Notes under the pieces: model-generated
What the model saw: only the letters and a program-made list of their open reading frames with translations
Database searches by the model: none
Told to the model about the DNA's origin: nothing
Shown: positions 54,201 through 57,391 of the stretch, piece by piece
How positions within the stretch are numbered: the first letter of the stretch is position 1
How the letters are laid out: every line of letters starts with the position of its first letter
Assembly: GCA_013288385.1 (NCBI GenBank)
Contig: JABDBZ010000005.1
Location: 1-57,391 of the forward strand
Direction of reading: 5' to 3'
Length of the DNA: 57,391 nucleotides
Source of the DNA: Bacteroidota bacterium
GTDB lineage: Bacteria; Bacteroidota; Bacteroidia; B-17B0; Aurantibacillaceae
Made by a program: the position numbers and the translations under genes

Positions 54201-54869
54201 AGCTGTATTATAAATTTTAAATGAATTTCCGTCGTAATGTACAAGTCCGTTTTTTGTTCCTATCCAAAGTGAACTGTCTTTATCAAAAATTATTTTTGTT
54301 ATAAAGTTAGATGGTAAACCTGATCGTGTATTGTAAGTGAAAAAATTGTAGCCATCATATTTGGTTAGTCCATTAATGTGACCAATCCAGATAGATCCTT
54401 TAGAATCTTCAGCTATGGCTCTGATGTTGGAACTTGGTAAGCCTTGTTCTTCACTTAAGAACATAATGTTTTGGTTTGAGAGCCCTGTACTTCCAAGGTC
54501 TCCAGCCTTTACCGGTTTAGGATGATTAACATGAGATATAAAAGGATTAGCACGTTTTATCTTTGGTTTTAGACTCTTTGTTTCGGTATGGAGTATAGAT
54601 AAAGTTGTATCTGTTTTTGTATGAGAATCGGTATTTTCTGATGTAAGGGGTATAAATGTTGCAGTTATTTTTTTTGTCCATGAACTCACGTTTTTTGCGG
54701 TATCGTAATGCTCTGACTTGAGAGGAAGTTCTTTATTAACAATAAGTGAATCAGCTCTTATCGGATCCTTTTTCATTTCCGAAAAAAGATTTTCTTTTAC
54801 TTCGGTTTCACGTTTGCACGAAAGAAACAGAAAAAAGCAGAATGTAATAAGGATGTAATTTACTTTCAC
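51279..54869 (-). CDS. Two-component-type propeller sensor fused to PPM/SpoIIE phosphatase
   Basis: 1196 residues. Signal with lipobox (FLFLSCKRE). About 14 reg_prop blades form a sensor propeller from ~130 to ~760 (repeating pattern S..G..N.I..I..D..G.LWIGT..GL..Y.G). A Y_Y_Y domain follows (INTIILNFYAFNGNSPHRIKYRYRLLG), then a membrane helix (FWFRLLSIGLIIYSIVFVFRL), a coiled coil with NYAKRIQYALL and a PPM/SpoIIE domain (KPKDIVSGDFYWAT-type core, VCDSTGHGVPGAFMSLL, DGFDGILICID, YTDGYADQFGG, DDVCIIGIGL). The layout is that of hybrid propeller sensors, but with a phosphatase replacing the kinase: an outside signal would control protein dephosphorylation inside. Confidence 0.93.
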   Translation of the reverse strand: MKVNYILITFCFFLFLSCKRETEVKENLFSEMKKDPIRADSLIVNKELPLKSEHYDTAKNVSSWTKKITATFIPLTSENTDSHTKTDTTLSILHTETKSLKPKIKRANPFISHVNHPKPVKAGDLGSTGLSNQNIMFLSEEQGLPSSNIRAIAEDSKGSIWIGHINGLTKYDGYNFFTYNTRSGLPSNFITKIIFDKDSSLWIGTKNGLVHYDGNSFKIYNTACGLPGNYISDIALDKNNNVWFVCQESGVVKLKNDSLKIYTNESGVLGDVSFRIGVDDNNNIVVGSWGGWPYFIENEKIMRSVREKERFIPGSLMNKLLGSNVTTCIYKDRKNSLWFGCYNGGVINYYPNHSIRYIPNTGLPYFLFNDIMQDSDNKMWFGTGEGGAVRMDNKGYTIYTTKQGLTSNKITCFLEDSKKNIWVGTQDGGVNRIKPSSFRNYSSLDGLSDKPVASLAVNRRGHVLIGTWGGGIYEFDGKRFIHYDDGKHLDIKIVLAMKENKEGNLFVGTHQHGFDMLSPSKNDSLSYDSCYYLSAIKGFGSRMAYGIYISKNGDVWIANQNEQGLTKYYYTGLDKYSKVNGLASNSMYGITGDKKGNIWLMNSFAGISKINKNKIEHFTKQNGLPANEATSIFVDSNDDLWVGTAVGISKFNGKEFSLIDTKDGLSNNFITSIIEDKKKRLWLGTSRGLNVLTPDKTKPKGYSIEYFLLQDGLKSNSFNPGAVVMDSANNIWWGTSKGAIKLNLDEYDNKESSPECHVTQINLMDNYINFRALKDSINKGVNYYDQDSTMKLNGIKFSDLIPYCNLPVNLKLPYNINTIILNFYAFNGNSPHRIKYRYRLLGSNDSWINVNYPEVKYSNLDAGNYTFEAQAKLEGQEWGTACNYSFEVKPPFWKTFWFRLLSIGLIIYSIVFVFRLRNKQLLDRQEQLETTVKERTHEIEHQKHLIEEKQKEIVDSINYAKRIQYALLAHKDFLKENIPQHFIFFNPKDIVSGDFYWATKKGDRFYLAVCDSTGHGVPGAFMSLLSIGFLTEAIGEKNIEKPNEVFNFVRQRLIENISKEGQRDGFDGILICIDSKTKKMTYASANNEPVLMRDYKISEQPGDRMPVGMGEKKESFNLFEIDLKENDVIYLYTDGYADQFGGPKGKKFKYGKLNQLLLDISSKPFDEQREILQLAFDEWRGELEQVDDVCIIGIGL

Positions 54870-54924
54870 TTAGTAAATATAGAAAGAAATTCTAAAAATT
54901 TAGTTTATGATACTGTTAATGTAT

Positions 54925-54966
54925 TTACAGCTTTAAACCAATTATACACACGTCATCTATTATAGA
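54925..54966 (-). pseudogene. Remnant of a SpoIIE phosphatase 3' end
   Basis: Just past the stop of 55002-56930, and in another frame, the minus strand reads SIIDDVCIIGLKL followed by a stop at 54925. All three intact phosphatases in the window end in DDVCIIGI(R/G)L. Eight consecutive matching or near-matching residues plus a stop make chance unlikely. It is probably what is left of a deleted or recombined paralogue. Confidence 0.65.
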
Positions 54967-55001
54967 CGAAGCAAAGCTTGTCTCAATCGTGACTTTGTAA
55001 A

Positions 55002-56930
55002 TCAGAGGCGAATGCCTATGATACAAACATCATCGACTTGTTCCAGATCACCTTTCCAATTCTCAAAATAAGAATCTAATTGATCTTTTTGTTCTGACAA
55101 TGGTAACTCAGCGTATGACTGAATAAGTTCTACTAAATTTTTGTGTTTGAATTTTTTTCCTTTTGTACCACCGAATTGATCAGCGTAACCATCCGTAATT
55201 AAATAAACAGAATCAGAGGATTTCACGTCGATTTTATGCAATTTAAAAGAAGTTGTTTCTAGCCCTTTACCAACAGGCATTTTATCGTAAGCTAAATTCT
55301 GTATTTTATTTCCGGAAACTAAAATTGGAGCATTGTTCGCAGCGGAATAAGTCAGTGTCCCATTTTGTTTATCATAACAAATTAAAATTCCATCCATACC
55401 GTCCTGAGCGCCATCTTGAGAAATGGCAGAAATTAATCTTTCTCTTACATAATTAAGAATCAAATGTGGCTCATAAATTCCTTTTTCAACTATTGCTTCA
55501 TTTAAAAATGTAATATTTAGTAAACTCATGAATGCGCCTGGAACACCGTGACCTGTGCTATCGCAGACTGCCAAATAAAAAAGTTCCGAGTTTAAGGTTG
55601 CTGGTTTCGGGTTCTGTGTGTTACCACCAGAACCCGAAACTTTAAACTTTGAACTTGTAACTTTAGTCGCCCAATAAAAATCACCACTTACAATATCCTT
55701 AGGTTTAAACAGAACAAATTGTTCTTTTAAATTTTCTTCTAATAATTTTTCGGAAGCAAGCAAAGCGTTTTGAATTCGTTTCGCATAATGAATGCTATCC
55801 ATGATCTCTTTATTTTTTTCAGTGATGAGATCATAAGCATTTTTTAATTCAACATTTTTTAAGCGTTCAATTTCTTGTTCTTTTTCAGCAAGAATTGAAT
55901 TTTGAAGATCTGTTATTTTTATTTCTTTTTCCTTTACATTTATTTCAGAAATAAGTTTGATGTGTTTTTGAAAGTGAAGAATAGACTCTTCGTATTTATT
56001 TAATAATTTATAAAGATTTGCTACGCTTAAGAAAATAGTTGCGAGCCTTGCAGAGTGAGCTGTTTCTTCGGCTAAAGGCTGTGCTTTCAAATAATACTCC
56101 AATCCTTTTTTGAGGTCACCCGATTCCACGTGAGTATCTGCGATATCAATTAAACTTCCTAAAACAAAATGAGGTACGTTTGCTTCTTTTCGGAGTTCAA
56201 GTGCTTCATAAAAATGTGGAAGTGCTTTATCGTATTGTTTTAACTTTCTATAAATAATACCAATGTCATTTAAGGCACGGCTTATTCCAATAATATTGTT
56301 TTCCTCTTTTAATATTGCCAAACTTCTAAATGAAAGATCGAGTGCTTCCTGATATTTTTCTCTTACATTATATATATTGGATAGGCCGGTGAAAATACGA
56401 CCAACCCACGAACTCCTTTCTTCTTCATTTTCTATCCCTTTTAAAAAATAATATTCTGCTTGGTCGAACTTTTTAAGATCCTTATAAACTGTGCCTGTAA
56501 CGTAATATGCCATGGCTACTTCTTGTAGCCCTGGATGATGATCATTTTCATAAAATTCAATTCCTTTAATAGCATAATAAAGTGCATCTTCATGGTTACC
56601 GAGAGAATTTGTAACAATAGCTTGCGTTAATAAAGAATTGGACATCCATTCTTTATCATTTAATGTTTTAAACATTTGATAAGCTTCAGTAATTAATTTT
56701 AAAGAAAGTGCTGAATCATGTGTAATAATAAAAGCACCCATGCCCATGCTCAAAGTGCTTCTGGCAATACCATAAGTGTAGTTAATTGCTTTAGCATCGT
56801 TGAATGCGGCTTCTATTATCACGGCAGGGTTATAGTCAGCAGTTGGAGTTGCCCTTTGGCGCCAAACTAGATCATTGCTTTCATCAATTTTTTTTCTGAT
56901 CGCTTCCTCATTATTCGCTATTGATTCCAA
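55002..56930 (-). CDS. TPR-repeat PPM/SpoIIE phosphatase
   Basis: 642 residues, no signal peptide. TPR-like repeats fill about 30-340 (EDALYYAIKGIEFYE, KFDQAEYYFLKGIENEE, QYDKALPHFYEALELRKE, DLKKGLEYYLKAQPL). A coiled coil (EKEIKITDLQNSILAEKEQEIERL) and the linker HYAKRIQNALL lead to the phosphatase domain: KPKDIVSGDFYWATK, VCDSTGHGVPGAFMSLL, DGMDGILICYD, LITDGYADQFGG, DDVCIIGIRL. Between FYWATK and FYLAVCD there are 27 extra codons derived from a palindromic element (55581-55661). The TPR part probably binds the regulating or substrate protein in the cytoplasm. Confidence 0.92.
   Translation of the reverse strand: MESIANNEEAIRKKIDESNDLVWRQRATPTADYNPAVIIEAAFNDAKAINYTYGIARSTLSMGMGAFIITHDSALSLKLITEAYQMFKTLNDKEWMSNSLLTQAIVTNSLGNHEDALYYAIKGIEFYENDHHPGLQEVAMAYYVTGTVYKDLKKFDQAEYYFLKGIENEEERSSWVGRIFTGLSNIYNVREKYQEALDLSFRSLAILKEENNIIGISRALNDIGIIYRKLKQYDKALPHFYEALELRKEANVPHFVLGSLIDIADTHVESGDLKKGLEYYLKAQPLAEETAHSARLATIFLSVANLYKLLNKYEESILHFQKHIKLISEINVKEKEIKITDLQNSILAEKEQEIERLKNVELKNAYDLITEKNKEIMDSIHYAKRIQNALLASEKLLEENLKEQFVLFKPKDIVSGDFYWATKVTSSKFKVSGSGGNTQNPKPATLNSELFYLAVCDSTGHGVPGAFMSLLNITFLNEAIVEKGIYEPHLILNYVRERLISAISQDGAQDGMDGILICYDKQNGTLTYSAANNAPILVSGNKIQNLAYDKMPVGKGLETTSFKLHKIDVKSSDSVYLITDGYADQFGGTKGKKFKHKNLVELIQSYAELPLSEQKDQLDSYFENWKGDLEQVDDVCIIGIRL
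55581..55661. repeat. Palindromic element inserted in frame within the phosphatase domain
   Basis: The 81-nt insert is one extended hairpin. Inner arms GTTTCGGGTTCTG (55604-55616) and CAGAACCCGAAAC (55628-55640) match perfectly; outer arms (55581-55598 and 55639-55656) match at about 15 of 18 positions. It adds 27 residues that the sister phosphatases lack and keeps the frame. Confidence 0.8.
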
Positions 56931-56995
56931 AGTATCTGGTATAAAGTTTTATTTAAATAAATGTAAGAAATCAAAGATACAAAAACAAGGATTTC

Positions 56996-57391
56996 TTATT
57001 TAATAAAATGAAAGTTAGAAAGTTCAGTTAACAGAATTTTTGAATAATCTGTACTGTTATTGCTTAAACAGATTATAGTTAGATCTTTTTCAGGAAAGAA
57101 AATAAGGTGAGATCTATATCCGCCGCCATTTCCGGCATATTCAATGTTAAAATCCCCGGTATTAAAACTTACCCCATTTGCAAACCAGCAAAAAGTGTGT
57201 GGTGGTGTATGTGGGGAATACCAATTATTTGGTAATAAAATTTGTTCAGAAAGTTTTATGGTTTCGCATTTTAGAAATTGACAATACTTTAAAGCATTCA
57301 TAAATTTCCGAAGATCATTGATGTTACTCCAAACTCCACCATTTGTAGCGGTAAACATTTTCGGGCATTCTCCTTGATCATATTCCTGATA
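56996..57391 (-). CDS. Serine hydrolase (beta-lactamase family), C-terminal part, 5' end outside window
   Basis: The frame is open upstream of the ATG at 57358 to the window edge (YQEYDQGECPK precedes it), so this is the C-terminal ~131 residues of a longer gene. ATNGGVWSNINDLRKFMNAL matches the beta-lactamase/class C serine hydrolase region that follows the active site, and IEYAGNGGGYRSHLIFFPEKDLTIICLSN has the HxG-like third motif area with GNGGGYRS. The catalytic SxxK would lie outside the window. Substrate unknown. Confidence 0.78.
   Translation of the reverse strand, partial: YQEYDQGECPKMFTATNGGVWSNINDLRKFMNALKYCQFLKCETIKLSEQILLPNNWYSPHTPPHTFCWFANGVSFNTGDFNIEYAGNGGGYRSHLIFFPEKDLTIICLSNNSTDYSKILLTELSNFHFIK

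Overview
The window looks like a chromosomal segment of a member of the Bacteroidota, probably an uncultured Flavobacteriales- or Sphingobacteriales-like lineage. The DNA is strongly AT-rich. Secreted proteins carry C-terminal type IX secretion (T9SS) sorting domains (10242-11228, 39288-41375). A SusC-like TonB-dependent receptor is paired with a DUF4249 lipoprotein (35494-38673). Several PPM/SpoIIE phosphatases have the YAKRIQ linker common in this phylum, and TAnnTTTG promoter elements occur upstream of some genes. Genes are packed on both strands, and only 50969-51278 is longer than 300 bases without a gene; it is filled with repeats.

Layout. 1-9.9 kb is mostly housekeeping: a 3'-partial double D-Ala-D-Ala ligase, a Fic AMPylase behind a perfect inverted repeat, mtaB, purB with an overlapping conserved gene, a MazG-like pyrophosphohydrolase, an MscS channel and a methionine-type aminotransferase. 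10-13.3 kb holds tRNA-Cys, a T9SS-secreted protein, a methyltransferase and a YceI protein. 13.3-18 kb is a TetR-HlyD-DHA2-TolC tripartite efflux operon. 18-23.5 kb has a metallo-beta-lactamase-fold enzyme and two paralogous MFS exporters on either side of a membrane PPM phosphatase. 23.6-26.1 kb is an ECF sigma / anti-sigma / CpxP-like sensor operon with a formyltransferase gene close behind. 27.5-32.3 kb is a type III restriction-modification locus whose mod gene is broken by a one-base frameshift, with a divergent XRE regulator. 32.4-41.4 kb is a cell-envelope and secretion block: outer membrane proteins, Rieske lipoprotein, TonB receptor plus DUF4249, NlpC/P60 and a C10 protease. 41.6-47.5 kb carries a SiaC-like phosphoprotein, an acyltransferase, lpxD and a tricorn-like protease. 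47.6-57.4 kb has a YtxJ bacilliredoxin, an M1 aminopeptidase, a GxxExxY cassette, two very large PPM phosphatases and the end of a serine hydrolase gene.

The most unusual material is at the right end. A GxxExxY (PD-(D/E)XK-like) gene lies inside an 821-bp segment with perfect 23-bp terminal inverted repeats and internal direct repeats (50440-51260). A long palindromic element is inserted in frame inside a conserved phosphatase domain (55581-55661). A short relic of another phosphatase C-terminus lies just downstream of that gene (54925-54966). A SiaC homologue with the conserved phospho-threonine, three PPM phosphatases and a STAS-like protein together suggest a partner-switching regulatory network. 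All calls come from reading the sequence and from knowledge of the protein families; no database search was run.
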